From assembly GCA_903642235.1 (NCBI GenBank), contig CAHJWL010000004.1, forward strand, positions 1 to 64,000: a DNA stretch of 64,000 nt, read 5' to 3'. The notes under the pieces were generated by a model that saw only the letters and a list, made by a program, of their open reading frames with translations, made no database searches and had not been told where the DNA came from. The DNA comes from Acidobacteriaceae bacterium (GTDB lineage: Bacteria > Acidobacteriota > Terriglobia > Terriglobales > Acidobacteriaceae). The translations under genes and the position numbers were made by a program. This document shows positions 45,419-54,067 of this stretch, in pieces; within the stretch, counting starts at the first letter, position 1; each line of letters opens with the position of its first letter.

Positions 45419-46558
45419 TTGAACTCCCCATCGAGCATTCTTGTGACCGGCGGCGCCGGCTTTATCGGCTCAACCTTCATCCTTGACTGGCTACGGCCAG
45501 GTGCGGAACGCAGCCCCATAGTCAATCTCGATAAGCTGACCTACGCCGGCAATCCGGAGACGCTCGCGTCGATAGAGACGTCGCCGCTCTACACGTTTGC
45601 TCATGGCGATATCTGCGATGCGGATCTGGTTCGATCGCTGCTGGCGCGTCATCAGCCGCGCGCGATCGTACACTTCGCTGCGGAGAGTCACGTGGATCGG
45701 TCGATTGTCGGGCCGGATGCCTTTCTGCGCACCAACATCGATGGAACGTTCACGCTGCTGCAGGCGGCACGAGCCTACTTCCAGGGCCTCGAAGGCGACA
45801 AACGCAAGCAGTTTCGCTTTCTGCATGTCTCAACCGATGAAGTCTTTGGCTCGCTCGAAGCGAATGATCCAGCCTTCTGCGAGACAACGCCGTACTCGCC
45901 AAAATCGCCCTACGCGGCGAGCAAGGCGGCAAGCGATCATCTGGTCCGGGCATGGGCGCACACCTACGGCTTGCCGGCGCTCATTACGAACTGTTCAAAC
46001 AACTATGGACCGCACCAATTTCCGGAGAAGCTAATTCCGCTCGTGCTGACCTACGCGCTCCGGGGGAAGTCGCTGCCGATCTATGGCGACGGTCAGCAGG
46101 TGCGCGACTGGCTTTACGTCGGGGATCACGCCAGTGCGATCCGCGCCGTGCTCGACCGCGGCCGGCTGGGCGAAACGTACAACATTGGCGGCAACAATCA
46201 GCGCAGCAACCTTGAGGTGGTACTGGCGATCTGCGCGCTGCTCGATGAACTCGTGCCGAAGTCCGCCTACAGGCCGCACCGGCAGCTGCTGACGTATGTG
46301 CAGGATCGGCCTGGCCACGACCGCCGCTACGCCATCAACGCGCGCAAGATCGAGCGCGAGCTGGGGTGGCGGCCGGCCGAGAGCTTTGAGACTGGCCTGC
46401 GTAAGACCGTGCAGTGGTACCTCGACAACACAGAGTGGGTCGAGCGCGTCACCAGCGGCGCCTATCGCGACTGGGAGCAGACAAACTACACAGATCGCGG
46501 CGGCGCGCGCGGCTCCGCTAGAGATCAGATGAAGGCGGACCCAGAGGTCACTCGGTGA
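45419..46558 (+). CDS. rfbB: dTDP-glucose 4,6-dehydratase
   Basis: 379 aa from the TTG at 45419, with GAGG 7 nt upstream. Extended short-chain dehydrogenase: NAD motif [10 protein letters not shown] (~9-18), the catalytic STDEVFGS (~138-145), YAASKAASD (Tyr-x3-Lys) and the substrate motif [17 protein letters not shown]. It turns dTDP-glucose into dTDP-4-keto-6-deoxyglucose, the second step to dTDP-L-rhamnose. It is slightly longer than usual (~350) by a basic C-terminal tail. The stop overlaps the rfbA start (GTGA). Confidence 0.95.
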   Translation: MNSPSSILVTGGAGFIGSTFILDWLRPGAERSPIVNLDKLTYAGNPETLASIETSPLYTFAHGDICDADLVRSLLARHQPRAIVHFAAESHVDRSIVGPDAFLRTNIDGTFTLLQAARAYFQGLEGDKRKQFRFLHVSTDEVFGSLEANDPAFCETTPYSPKSPYAASKAASDHLVRAWAHTYGLPALITNCSNNYGPHQFPEKLIPLVLTYALRGKSLPIYGDGQQVRDWLYVGDHASAIRAVLDRGRLGETYNIGGNNQRSNLEVVLAICALLDELVPKSAYRPHRQLLTYVQDRPGHDRRYAINARKIERELGWRPAESFETGLRKTVQWYLDNTEWVERVTSGAYRDWEQTNYTDRGGARGSARDQMKADPEVTR

Positions 46559-47430
46559 AGGGGATAGTTCTGGCCGGAGGCTCGGGAACGCGGCTGCACC
46601 CGGTCACGCAGGCGATCAGCAAACAGCTGCTGCCGGTGTATGACAAGCCGATGATCTACTATCCACTCTCGGCGCTGATGCTGGCTGGCATCCGCGAGAT
46701 CCTCATCATCTCGACGCCGGTCGATACACCTCGCTTCGAGCAGCTGCTGGGCGATGGCACACAGTGGGGCCTGCATCTGCAGTATGCGGTACAGCCTAGT
46801 CCGGACGGCCTGGCGCAGGCTTTTCTGATCGGCAGGGAGTTTCTTGCCGGCGAGGGCTGCTGCCTGGTTCTCGGCGACAACATCTTCTACGGCCACGACT
46901 TCCAGAAGACACTGCGGGAGGCCGCGATGCAGGCAGCCGGTGCAACCGTTTTTGCGTACCCTGTGCTCGACCCGGAACGGTATGGCGTGGTGGAGTTTGA
47001 CGCGCAGGGCAGAGCGATCGGCCTCGAAGAGAAGCCGCTGAAACCGAAGAGCCGCTACGCCGTCACCGGGATTTACTTCTACGACGCGCAGGTCGTCGCC
47101 GTGGCTGAGGGACTGAAGCCCTCCCCGCGCGGCGAGCTCGAGATTACGGACGTCAACCGCTGGTACATGGAGCGCGGTCAGCTGCGGACGCAGGTGCTCG
47201 GCCGCGGCATGGCGTGGCTCGATACCGGCACACACGATTCCTTGCTCGAGGCCTCCACCTTCATCCACACCATTGAGCAGCGCCAGGGGCTAAAGGTTTC
47301 GTGCCCGGAGGAGATCGCTTTTCGGCTGGGCTACATCTCGGCCGAGGATCTGCGCGCTCTGGCGACGCGGGTGGGCAAGAGCAGCTACGGCCAGTATCTG
47401 CTGCGGCTGCTCGAAGAGCGGGTCTTCTAG
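46555..47430 (+). CDS. rfbA: Glucose-1-phosphate thymidylyltransferase
   Basis: 291 aa from the GTG at 46555, which overlaps the rfbB stop by 4 nt, so translation is coupled. [20 protein letters not shown] is the nucleotidyltransferase signature with the catalytic Arg and Lys. [10 protein letters not shown] carries a metal-binding Asp and [11 protein letters not shown] the product site. It makes dTDP-glucose from dTTP and glucose 1-phosphate, the first step of the rhamnose pathway. Length is normal. Confidence 0.96.
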   Translation: MKGIVLAGGSGTRLHPVTQAISKQLLPVYDKPMIYYPLSALMLAGIREILIISTPVDTPRFEQLLGDGTQWGLHLQYAVQPSPDGLAQAFLIGREFLAGEGCCLVLGDNIFYGHDFQKTLREAAMQAAGATVFAYPVLDPERYGVVEFDAQGRAIGLEEKPLKPKSRYAVTGIYFYDAQVVAVAEGLKPSPRGELEITDVNRWYMERGQLRTQVLGRGMAWLDTGTHDSLLEASTFIHTIEQRQGLKVSCPEEIAFRLGYISAEDLRALATRVGKSSYGQYLLRLLEERVF

Positions 47431-47528
47431 GCCAGACGCGGGGACAGGCCGGAGATCGCGGTACCGGTTTCCGAACCGCGCAGCGGCTCGCGTATTCTGA
47501 TGTTTATGGGCAAACTGGAGCCGAAGGT

Positions 47529-48755
47529 TTGATCGCTGCCTGTACGGTCATCTCGCCCAACTACCTGGCGTTTGCACGCGTGCTTGCGGCCTCCTATCTG
47601 GAGCACCATCCCGGCAACCGCTTCTTCGTCCTGATCGTGGCGGATCTCGCCGATCGGACTCTCTTTGCAGGCGAGGCGTTTGAGCCCGTGCTGCTCTCCG
47701 AGATCGGGCTGGCCGATCTGCGCGGCGAAGCCATGAAGTACGACATTCTCGAGCTCAACACAAACGTGAAGCCTGCCTTCCTGCGGTTCCTCTTCAGCAC
47801 GCAGGGCCTCGAGCAGGTGGTGTATCTCGATCCGGACATCTGCGTCTACAGCCCGCTCGAACCAGTCTTCGCCGCTCTTACGAACGGAGCGGCTGCCGTG
47901 CTCACCCCGCATCTGACGACGCCTCTCGCCGACGACTTCCTGCCAAGCGAGCAGGATCATCTCTATAACGGCACCTACAACCTGGGCTTCGTCGCCTTTC
48001 GCCGCTGCCCCGAGACCGACCGTATGCTGGCCTGGTGGAGCGAGCGCTGCCTGGCACTGGGCTTCAGTGAAGGCCGCACCGGCCTCTTCGTGGATCAGAA
48101 GTGGATGAACCTGGCGCCGGGCCTGTTTGAGGGCGTGGCAATCCTGCGAGAGGCCGGCTGCAACATGGCGTACTGGAATCTGCATGAGCGATCGCTCCTG
48201 GCGGTGGAAACATCGCCGATGGTCGCCAACGCGAACGGGCCCGCCGTGCCGCTGCGCTTTTTTCACTTCAGCGGTATCGATCCGGCCGACGAGAGCGGTC
48301 TTTCGCGGCACACGAACCGCTTCACTCTGGCTGCCCGCCCGGATCTCCACCAGCTTTTCTCGGACTATCGGCAGCTGCTACGGCAGCACACGGACGAGCG
48401 TCTGCAGGCGCTTCCGTACGGGTTCGACCGGCTCTCAGACGGCACCGCGATCACCCGCCTCGCGCGCCGGATCTATGCCAAACACCAGCCGCGTTGGCGC
48501 GGGCAGGATCCTTTCGAGGCACACGGCAAGTTTGCCGGCTTTGCGCGGCGGCAGCGGCTGGTGGCGGGAAAGTCTGCGCCGGCAAAGTCGACGTGGAAGG
48601 AGTTCGATCCCCGTGACCGGCGTGTGCAGGCGGTGCATCGAGCTTTGAAGCTGGCGCTGCGGGTTCTGGGTCCGCACCGCTATGAGCTGCTGATGCGTTA
48701 CCTCGCGTTCATCTCTGTGCTGCGCAATCAGTCTGTCTTTCTGGACGAGAGCTAG
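47529..48755 (+). CDS. Glycosyltransferase, GT8-like GT-A fold
   Basis: 408 aa from the TTG at 47529 (GGAG 8 nt upstream). The N-terminal ~260 residues have a GT-A pattern: CTVISPNYLAFARVLAASYL, FVLIVAD, then YLDPDICVYSPLEPVF, whose DPD is the DxD metal and nucleotide site, and YNLGFVAFRR. The C-terminal ~150 residues, with KFAGFARRQRL, are family-specific. It should transfer a sugar to a growing polysaccharide in the cytoplasm. Donor and linkage cannot be read. Within the polysaccharide cluster, 98 nt after rfbA and 9 nt before the GT9 gene. Confidence 0.82.
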   Translation: MIAACTVISPNYLAFARVLAASYLEHHPGNRFFVLIVADLADRTLFAGEAFEPVLLSEIGLADLRGEAMKYDILELNTNVKPAFLRFLFSTQGLEQVVYLDPDICVYSPLEPVFAALTNGAAAVLTPHLTTPLADDFLPSEQDHLYNGTYNLGFVAFRRCPETDRMLAWWSERCLALGFSEGRTGLFVDQKWMNLAPGLFEGVAILREAGCNMAYWNLHERSLLAVETSPMVANANGPAVPLRFFHFSGIDPADESGLSRHTNRFTLAARPDLHQLFSDYRQLLRQHTDERLQALPYGFDRLSDGTAITRLARRIYAKHQPRWRGQDPFEAHGKFAGFARRQRLVAGKSAPAKSTWKEFDPRDRRVQAVHRALKLALRVLGPHRYELLMRYLAFISVLRNQSVFLDES

Positions 48756-48764
48756 GCAGGCCGA

Positions 48765-49868
48765 ATGGGACGCATTCTGCTGGTCAAACTGGGCGCTATC
48801 GGGGACGCGATCATGCTCCTGCCTGCCGCGCAGGCGCTCCATGCCCAGGGCCACACGATCGAGTGGCTTTGCGGGGAACAGATCGCGCCCCTGCTGGGGC
48901 TCTACCCCTGGATCACGACGATTGCCGCTGAGGAAGCCGTGCTGCTGCGCGGCAGCACTGCGGCCCGGCTGCGGGCGGTCGCTGCTCTCTGGAAGCACTT
49001 TGCCGGCCGGCGCTATGAGCTGATCGCCACCATGTACTACGACAGCCGCTACCGGCTGCTTACGAGAACAGCCCGAACCGGTCGCCGGCTCTGGCTTTCA
49101 ACCGAAGATCGCGCTCGCCGCATTCTGCCCGGACGGCACCACAGCGACGAGGTCGCACGCCTTCTGCTGGGATGGAAGGATGACGTGCGACCGACCGCGA
49201 TGGCACCCGTTCCGCCCCCCATCCTGCCTGCGTCGCCGGTCCCGCGAACGCAAGCGGCTCCACGGATCGTGCTGGTGCCGGCGGGCGCAAAGAATCTGGT
49301 GCGCGAGGATGCCTTGCGGCGATGGCCCGTCGAATCTTTCGTCGCGGTGGCACGAGAGCTTCTGGCCCAGGGCTATGAGGTTCTGCTGAGCGGCGGTCCT
49401 GGCGACGGCTGGGCCTCCGCCGCCTTTGCCGGTCTGCCGGTGCAGGATTGCATCGGCCGGCAAACGCTGGTTGAAACTGTCGGGCTCTTCGCCTCGAGCG
49501 ACATCGTGCTCACGCCCGATACAGGACCGCTGCACCTGGCGGGCATCACCCCTGTCTCCATCGTCGCGATCTTCGGCCCGACGAGCCCGCACTTCTTTCT
49601 GCCGAGGCGGGCAGGTGTCATAGCGCTCTGGGGCGGCGAGGGCTTTGCCTGCCGGCCGTGTTATGACGGGAAGAACTACGCCCCCTGCCGGGAGAACGCC
49701 TGTGTGCAGCAGGTGTCGCCGGCGATGGTGCTCGCGGCTGTGAACGAGTCGCTCCTGGCTCGCCGGGCGGGAACGCTGCCGGAGCCGCGCATCGTGGTGC
49801 CGCAGAGCACCATCCGCTCTGCGCATCGTCCGCTGGAGAACGAGAGAGCGGAGGCGCCGCGTGGCTGA
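48765..49868 (+). CDS. Glycosyltransferase family 9 (heptosyltransferase-like)
   Basis: 367 aa with a GT-B fold: MGRILLVKLGAIGDAIMLLPA is the N-terminal GT9 signature, and the donor site is SDIVLTPDTGPLHLAGITPV followed by FGPTSP. GT9 enzymes add heptose or related sugars, usually to lipopolysaccharide core. The next gene is gmhB, a heptose-pathway phosphatase, overlapping by 8 nt, which supports a heptosyl donor. A Cys-rich motif CRPCYDGKNYAPCRENAC near 290-310 is common in this family. Confidence 0.9.
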   Translation: MGRILLVKLGAIGDAIMLLPAAQALHAQGHTIEWLCGEQIAPLLGLYPWITTIAAEEAVLLRGSTAARLRAVAALWKHFAGRRYELIATMYYDSRYRLLTRTARTGRRLWLSTEDRARRILPGRHHSDEVARLLLGWKDDVRPTAMAPVPPPILPASPVPRTQAAPRIVLVPAGAKNLVREDALRRWPVESFVAVARELLAQGYEVLLSGGPGDGWASAAFAGLPVQDCIGRQTLVETVGLFASSDIVLTPDTGPLHLAGITPVSIVAIFGPTSPHFFLPRRAGVIALWGGEGFACRPCYDGKNYAPCRENACVQQVSPAMVLAAVNESLLARRAGTLPEPRIVVPQSTIRSAHRPLENERAEAPRG

Positions 49869-50415
49869 CCGCGCCTTGTTTCTCGATCGCGACGGCATCA
49901 TCAACGAGGAGGTCGGCTATCTGATCCGGCCGGCCGATGTGCGCTTTGTTCCCGGCATCGTGTCGCTCTGCCGAACGGCGCAGCGACTTGGCTACCGGCT
50001 GGTCGTCGTAACCAACCAGTCCGGGATCGCGCGCGGCTTCTATACCGAAGCCGACTTCGAAGCTCTTATGCAGTGGATGCGCGAGGCGCTCGGCCGCGAG
50101 GGTGTCCGCCTCGATGCTGTGTACCACTGTCCATACCATCCGGAGCATGGCGTCGGCGTGTATCGCCGGGAGCATGAGGATCGAAAGCCCGCGCCGGGCA
50201 TGCTCCGGCGGGCTGCGGCCGATCTTGGGCTGGAGCTGCCGGCGTCCGTCATGGTGGGGGACCGCTGCAGCGATATTGCCGCGGCAAATGCGGCGGGTCT
50301 GCGACAGGCGTTTCTTCTGAGAGGAACGGAGACGCAGGCCTGCCCGGGAGAGTGCATCTCTGTCGAGTCTCTCGAGCAGATGGAACGATGGCTGCTGGCG
50401 CACGAGGGTGCGTGA
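49861..50415 (+). CDS. gmhB: D-glycero-D-manno-heptose 1,7-bisphosphate 7-phosphatase
   Basis: 184 aa from the GTG at 49861, overlapping the GT9 gene by 8 nt. HAD-superfamily phosphatase: FLDRDGIINEEVGYL gives the nucleophile Asp9 and acid Asp11, VVTNQSGIARG is motif II, and DRKPAPGM with MVGDRCSDIAAANAAG are motifs III and IV. It removes the C7 phosphate in ADP- or GDP-heptose synthesis. In E. coli the zinc loop is CPHHP...CDCRKP; here it is CPYHP...HEDRKP, so the last two Cys ligands are His and Asp. Zinc binding may be altered or lost. Confidence 0.9.
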   Translation: MADRALFLDRDGIINEEVGYLIRPADVRFVPGIVSLCRTAQRLGYRLVVVTNQSGIARGFYTEADFEALMQWMREALGREGVRLDAVYHCPYHPEHGVGVYRREHEDRKPAPGMLRRAAADLGLELPASVMVGDRCSDIAAANAAGLRQAFLLRGTETQACPGECISVESLEQMERWLLAHEGA

Positions 50416-50427
50416 CCGGGCCGGAGC

Positions 50428-51000
50428 TTACGGCAGCTCGGCATCCCTGAAGCGAACGCCCGCCGCATCCTTGCCGCTTACCTGGGGCGGCTCGCCCGCG
50501 AGAAGGTGCAGCGGCCACGCGATATTCAGCTCCGCGTCACTCCACAGTATGGATCGTTCTCCGGCCGGGTAGTAGAGATCGGTTGTCTTGTAAAGCACCT
50601 CGGCTGTCTCCGAGACAACCAGAAAGCCATGCGCGAAGCCCTCGGGAATCCAGAGCAGGTCCAGGTCGCCGCCCTCGCTGAATTGCTTCAGATCAAAGCC
50701 GGCCCATCGACCGAAGCCGGGCGACTCGCGCCGAAGATCGACGGCGACATCCCAGATATGGCCCGAGAGCACCCGGACCAGCTTTCCCTGCGGTCGTCCA
50801 AGCTGGTAATGCAGACCGCGCAGAACGCCTTTGCGGGAAAGCGACTGATTGTCCTGCGCGAAGCGGGACGGCAGACCGGCGACGGCGAAGCGCTCCGTGT
50901 TGAAGACTTCGGCAAACCACCCGCGCTCGTCGCCGAACCTCTGTGGCCGAAGGCGTTTGACGCCAGACAGGGGTGTATCCAGGATCTGCATCCAACTCAT
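50428..51000 (-). CDS. rfbC: dTDP-4-dehydrorhamnose 3,5-epimerase
   Basis: 190 aa on the opposite strand to its cluster, ending 12 nt from the gmhB stop. Cupin-fold RmlC: FNTERFAVAGLPSRFAQDNQ, GVLRGLHYQ (catalytic His), the WDVAVDLRRESP strand, PEGFAHGFLVVSE and YKTTDLYYPAGERSILWSD. It epimerises C3 and C5 of dTDP-4-keto-6-deoxyglucose. The second ATG at 50991 may be the true start because TATAGA lies 9 nt before it. An independent promoter is implied by the orientation. Confidence 0.95.
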   Translation of the reverse strand: MSWMQILDTPLSGVKRLRPQRFGDERGWFAEVFNTERFAVAGLPSRFAQDNQSLSRKGVLRGLHYQLGRPQGKLVRVLSGHIWDVAVDLRRESPGFGRWAGFDLKQFSEGGDLDLLWIPEGFAHGFLVVSETAEVLYKTTDLYYPAGERSILWSDAELNIAWPLHLLAGEPPQVSGKDAAGVRFRDAELP

Positions 51001-51365
51001 TCTATAGAGAGGTCGGCACTCGTTAGGGAGGAGCGACCTCCCTCTGAAAGCGTCATTTTCTATCAGCCTCTTTCTGCCATGCAGGATAGACTGAAGCGGA
51101 ACTTCTGCAGCACTGACCCTTCCTTCTCCCGGCTATGCCTCTTTGTCCGGCCTTTGACGCGGCCTGAAGACTGGATCGAACCTCTCCAGACGATCCGGCT
51201 CGAGAAACGCGCAACGCTCGACGCGGTCTGATCTGCTGTATGGATCCAGACCGAGGACAGAGCAGGAACGTGATTCGGCAGCGCATCTGCCGCGCCTCCT
51301 GTAAAACCGCACGCAGCAGATCACCAGCTTGGGGGCCGCCGAACTCGTGCACAGACAGGATTCGC
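51001..51365. other. Gene-free divergent upstream region
   Basis: About 365 nt between the rfbC and undecaprenyl-phosphate sugar transferase starts. It includes TATAGA at 51001-51006 (minus strand). I see no gene, tRNA or clear hairpin in it. Confidence 0.5.
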
Positions 51366-52112
51366 ATGCAGCATGAGGAGCAGTACCCGGCATCGCGTGC
51401 CGTTGCGCTTCCCGGCTCCTTCTCCTACACCGCGACCGCGGAGGCGGAATCAGGTTCCAAGCGCCGCCCGAAGTCGGTCGACGACCTGCCATACCGGTTG
51501 CTTCTCTACCGCTCGAAACGGTTGATCGACATCGTCCTGATCGTGCTTTCCCTGCCAGTCACCCTGCCGATCCTGGGCGTGCTGTCTTTGATTGTCCTTC
51601 TGAGTACGCCGGGTCCGGTCTTCTACTCGCACCGTCGTATCGGCCGCAATGGAGCCTTCTTCTCCATGTGGAAGTTTCGCACTATGTGCGAGAACTCGGC
51701 ACAGGTGCTCGAGGAGTATCTGGCGCGGCACCCGCAGGCGCGTGCGGAGTGGAGCCGTACGCATAAGCTGCGCTTCGACCCGCGAGTGACACGCATCGGC
51801 CGCTTTCTGCGACGCTACAGCCTGGATGAGCTGCCGCAGCTGTGGAATGTGATGACGGGCAAGATGACGCTGGTCGGACCGCGGCCAATTGTCGCGGCGG
51901 AGGTGGAAAAGTATGGGGATGGTTTCCGCTTCTATCGCCGGGTCAAGCCGGGACTGACCGGGCTCTGGCAGGTCTCCGGACGAAGCCAGCTCTCCTATCC
52001 GCAACGCGTGCAGCTGGACTGTGACTACGTGGAGCGATGGTCCATGCGGCGCGACTTCATCATTCTGCTGCGGACGTTTCTCTCCGTTGTGAACCAGGAC
52101 GGCGCCTACTGA
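51366..52112 (+). CDS. Undecaprenyl-phosphate sugar phosphotransferase (priming)
   Basis: 248 aa from the ATG at 51366 (AGGA upstream); longer readings to 51240 look non-coding. One membrane segment ([20 protein letters not shown], ~52-75) precedes the bacterial sugar transferase domain: [49 protein letters not shown] and [14 protein letters not shown]. This is the catalytic part of WbaP/WcaJ-type enzymes without the N-terminal four-span region. It moves a sugar-1-phosphate to undecaprenyl phosphate at the inner membrane and starts polysaccharide synthesis. Confidence 0.93.
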   Translation: MQHEEQYPASRAVALPGSFSYTATAEAESGSKRRPKSVDDLPYRLLLYRSKRLIDIVLIVLSLPVTLPILGVLSLIVLLSTPGPVFYSHRRIGRNGAFFSMWKFRTMCENSAQVLEEYLARHPQARAEWSRTHKLRFDPRVTRIGRFLRRYSLDELPQLWNVMTGKMTLVGPRPIVAAEVEKYGDGFRFYRRVKPGLTGLWQVSGRSQLSYPQRVQLDCDYVERWSMRRDFIILLRTFLSVVNQDGAY

Positions 52113-52141
52113 CCGCAGCTGCGGCGCGGATGCTCTAGGCT

Positions 52142-53296
52142 GTGTGTGTGCGGGTGGCCCTGGTTCATCACTGGTTTGTGACGCGCGGCGGCGGCGAGCG
52201 CGTTGCCGCATGTCTGGGCTCCCTCTTTCCGCAGGCTGAGCTCTTCACCCTCGTCGCCGAGCCGCATGCCATCCCACCCGGTCTGGCCGGCAGAGCCCTG
52301 CATACCTCATTTCTGCAACGACTTCCGCTCGCCCGCCGCTTCCATCGCCACATGATGCCGCTCTACCCGGCAGCCACGGAGAGCCTGGACCTGCGCGGCT
52401 TTGATCTGGTGCTCTCGTCCGATAGCGGTCCCGTCAAAGGCGTGCGCGTGGACGCCGGGGCGACGCACATCTGCTACTGCCACTCGCCCATGCGCTACCT
52501 CTACGACGGCTATGAGGCCTATCGCGCCGGCATGGGTGGTCTTACCCGGGGCATCTTCACGGCGACAGCCGCGCGGGTTCGCCGCTGGGATGTCGCCGCT
52601 GCCGGCCGGGTCACGAACTTCGTCGCCAACTCGGACTACGTCGCTGCCCGGATCGCTCGTTGGTATGGCCGGGAGAGCACGGTCATTGCGCCGCCAATCG
52701 ATCTCACGCAGGCTCGGCAGGCTATACCCGGAGAGCACTATCTCGCCGCCGGGCGGCTGGTGCCCTACAAACATACGGAGCTGATGATCGTCGCCTGCCA
52801 GCGGCTGGGGCGAAGGCTGCGCGTCGCCGGCGCGGGACCCGAGCTGGCGCGGCTCAGGCGGCTTGCCGGCCCGGAGACGGCCTTTCTCGGCGAGCTGACG
52901 ACCGACGCCTTATGGAACGAGTACGCCCGCTGCCGCGCGCTGCTCTTTGCCGCCGACGAGGACTTCGGCATGGTGCCGCTCGAGGCGCAGGCCTGCGGCC
53001 GGCCCGTCGTCGCCTATGGTGCGGGAGGATCGCTCGAGACAGTGCGCGGCTCCGGCCCTGCGGCCACGGGGGTGTACTTCAAGCAACAGACGGCCGCATC
53101 GCTCGCTGAGGGCATCCTGGCGTTTGAGGCCGCGGAGTCAGGCTTTGATCCCGGTGTGGCCCATGCCTGGGCGGAGAGCTTCCGGACGGAGGTCTTTCTC
53201 GCCCGCATGCGGGCCCACATCCTCACGGTCCTGCCAGCTGCTGCTGCTGCCATGTCGCCCCCGCCAGACACCTTCGCCGCCTCTGCCGCACAATAG
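52142..53296 (+). CDS. Glycosyltransferase family 4
   Basis: 384 aa from the GTG at 52142; GTG at 52148 is equally possible. GT-B fold: VALVHHWFVTRGGGERV at the acceptor domain, ICYCHSPMRYLYDGYEAY, VANSDYVAARIARWYGRES, and the donor site YLAAGRLVPYKHTELMI and LFAADEDFGMVPLEAQACG with the E-x7-E motif. It is a retaining sugar transferase; the donor is not predictable. It follows the priming transferase by 29 nt and completes the polysaccharide cluster. Confidence 0.92.
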   Translation: MCVRVALVHHWFVTRGGGERVAACLGSLFPQAELFTLVAEPHAIPPGLAGRALHTSFLQRLPLARRFHRHMMPLYPAATESLDLRGFDLVLSSDSGPVKGVRVDAGATHICYCHSPMRYLYDGYEAYRAGMGGLTRGIFTATAARVRRWDVAAAGRVTNFVANSDYVAARIARWYGRESTVIAPPIDLTQARQAIPGEHYLAAGRLVPYKHTELMIVACQRLGRRLRVAGAGPELARLRRLAGPETAFLGELTTDALWNEYARCRALLFAADEDFGMVPLEAQACGRPVVAYGAGGSLETVRGSGPAATGVYFKQQTAASLAEGILAFEAAESGFDPGVAHAWAESFRTEVFLARMRAHILTVLPAAAAAMSPPPDTFAASAAQ

Positions 53297-53314
53297 AGCA
53301 GAGGCGGGACGACC

Positions 53315-53671
53315 ATGCAGGGTATGCGCGAGCTGTTGCGGTCCTCGCTGGGCAAAAGCCTGAGCGGGCTAGAGCCGGCCGACAGGCTGGCAGCGGCGTG
53401 GCCGGTCGCGTGCGGCCGCTCCATGGCCGAGCACGGAGTCGTCACTGCCTTCGCCAATGGCTGCGTGACCATCGAGGTGAGTGACAGCACCTGGCTTGAG
53501 CAGATGCTCGCCATGCGCCAGCAGCTGACCGCCGAGCTGCGTCGCATCGCCTCGGTCGAGCTTCGCGAGATACACTTTCAGAGGACCGGGGAGACACGCC
53601 CGGGCGGCAATCGCGTTCCGACCGCACCGCCCAGAGCACGCTCCTCCAGACTACATCGGAGTAAAAAGTGA
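53315..53671 (+). CDS. DUF721 / DciA-like protein
   Basis: A 118-aa protein with a DUF721 core: LAAAWPVACGRSMAEHGVV, then GCVTIEVSDSTWLEQMLAMR and LRRIASVELREIHF, and a basic disordered C-terminal tail. DciA, which shares this domain, helps load replicative helicase DnaB in bacteria without DnaC. That role is inferred from the family. The GatC start overlaps its stop by 4 nt (GTGA). Confidence 0.8.
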   Translation: MQGMRELLRSSLGKSLSGLEPADRLAAAWPVACGRSMAEHGVVTAFANGCVTIEVSDSTWLEQMLAMRQQLTAELRRIASVELREIHFQRTGETRPGGNRVPTAPPRARSSRLHRSKK

Positions 53672-54006
53672 ACGAGGCAGATGTACAAGCGAGAACGGTC
53701 ACGCGGGATGAGGTGCGTCGCGTCGCGGAGCTCGCCCATCTCCAGCTGACGCCGGATGAAGAGCCGGCGATCGAACGCGATCTGAATGCCATTCTGGCGT
53801 ACATCGCGCAGATGAATGAACTCGATACCGCCGGTGTGCCGGCAATGGCGCAGGTCGGCGAGATGCTGGCGCTTGCACCCGAGGAGAGTGGAGAGGATCT
53901 GCGGCAGGATGCCGTGCGTGCCTCAATCGACCGCGCCGCCGTGATGGCCGTCGCGCCGGAGACGGACGGCCGCTTCTTCAAGGTTCCCAAGGTTATCGAG
54001 CGTTAG
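53668..54006 (+). CDS. gatC: Asp-tRNA(Asn)/Glu-tRNA(Gln) amidotransferase subunit C
   Basis: 112 aa from the GTG at 53668. TRDEVRRVAELAHLQLTPDE and LNAILAYIAQMNELDT are the GatC helices, and RDxV-type ends and GRFFKVPKVIE at the C terminus are conserved. It stabilises GatA in the GatCAB complex that makes Gln-tRNA or Asn-tRNA from the misacylated forms. Overlap with the DUF721 gene and 61 nt to gatA indicate one operon. Confidence 0.95.
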   Translation: MNEADVQARTVTRDEVRRVAELAHLQLTPDEEPAIERDLNAILAYIAQMNELDTAGVPAMAQVGEMLALAPEESGEDLRQDAVRASIDRAAVMAVAPETDGRFFKVPKVIER

Positions 54007-54067
54007 ACATTTTTACTGAAGGTGCGCAGGAAGCCGCTTCTACCCGTGCCATTTTCTTTCAAGGAAC

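Noticed and set aside
50506..51231. 241-codon plus-strand frame
   Set aside because: Antisense of rfbC for most of its length and no recognisable protein.
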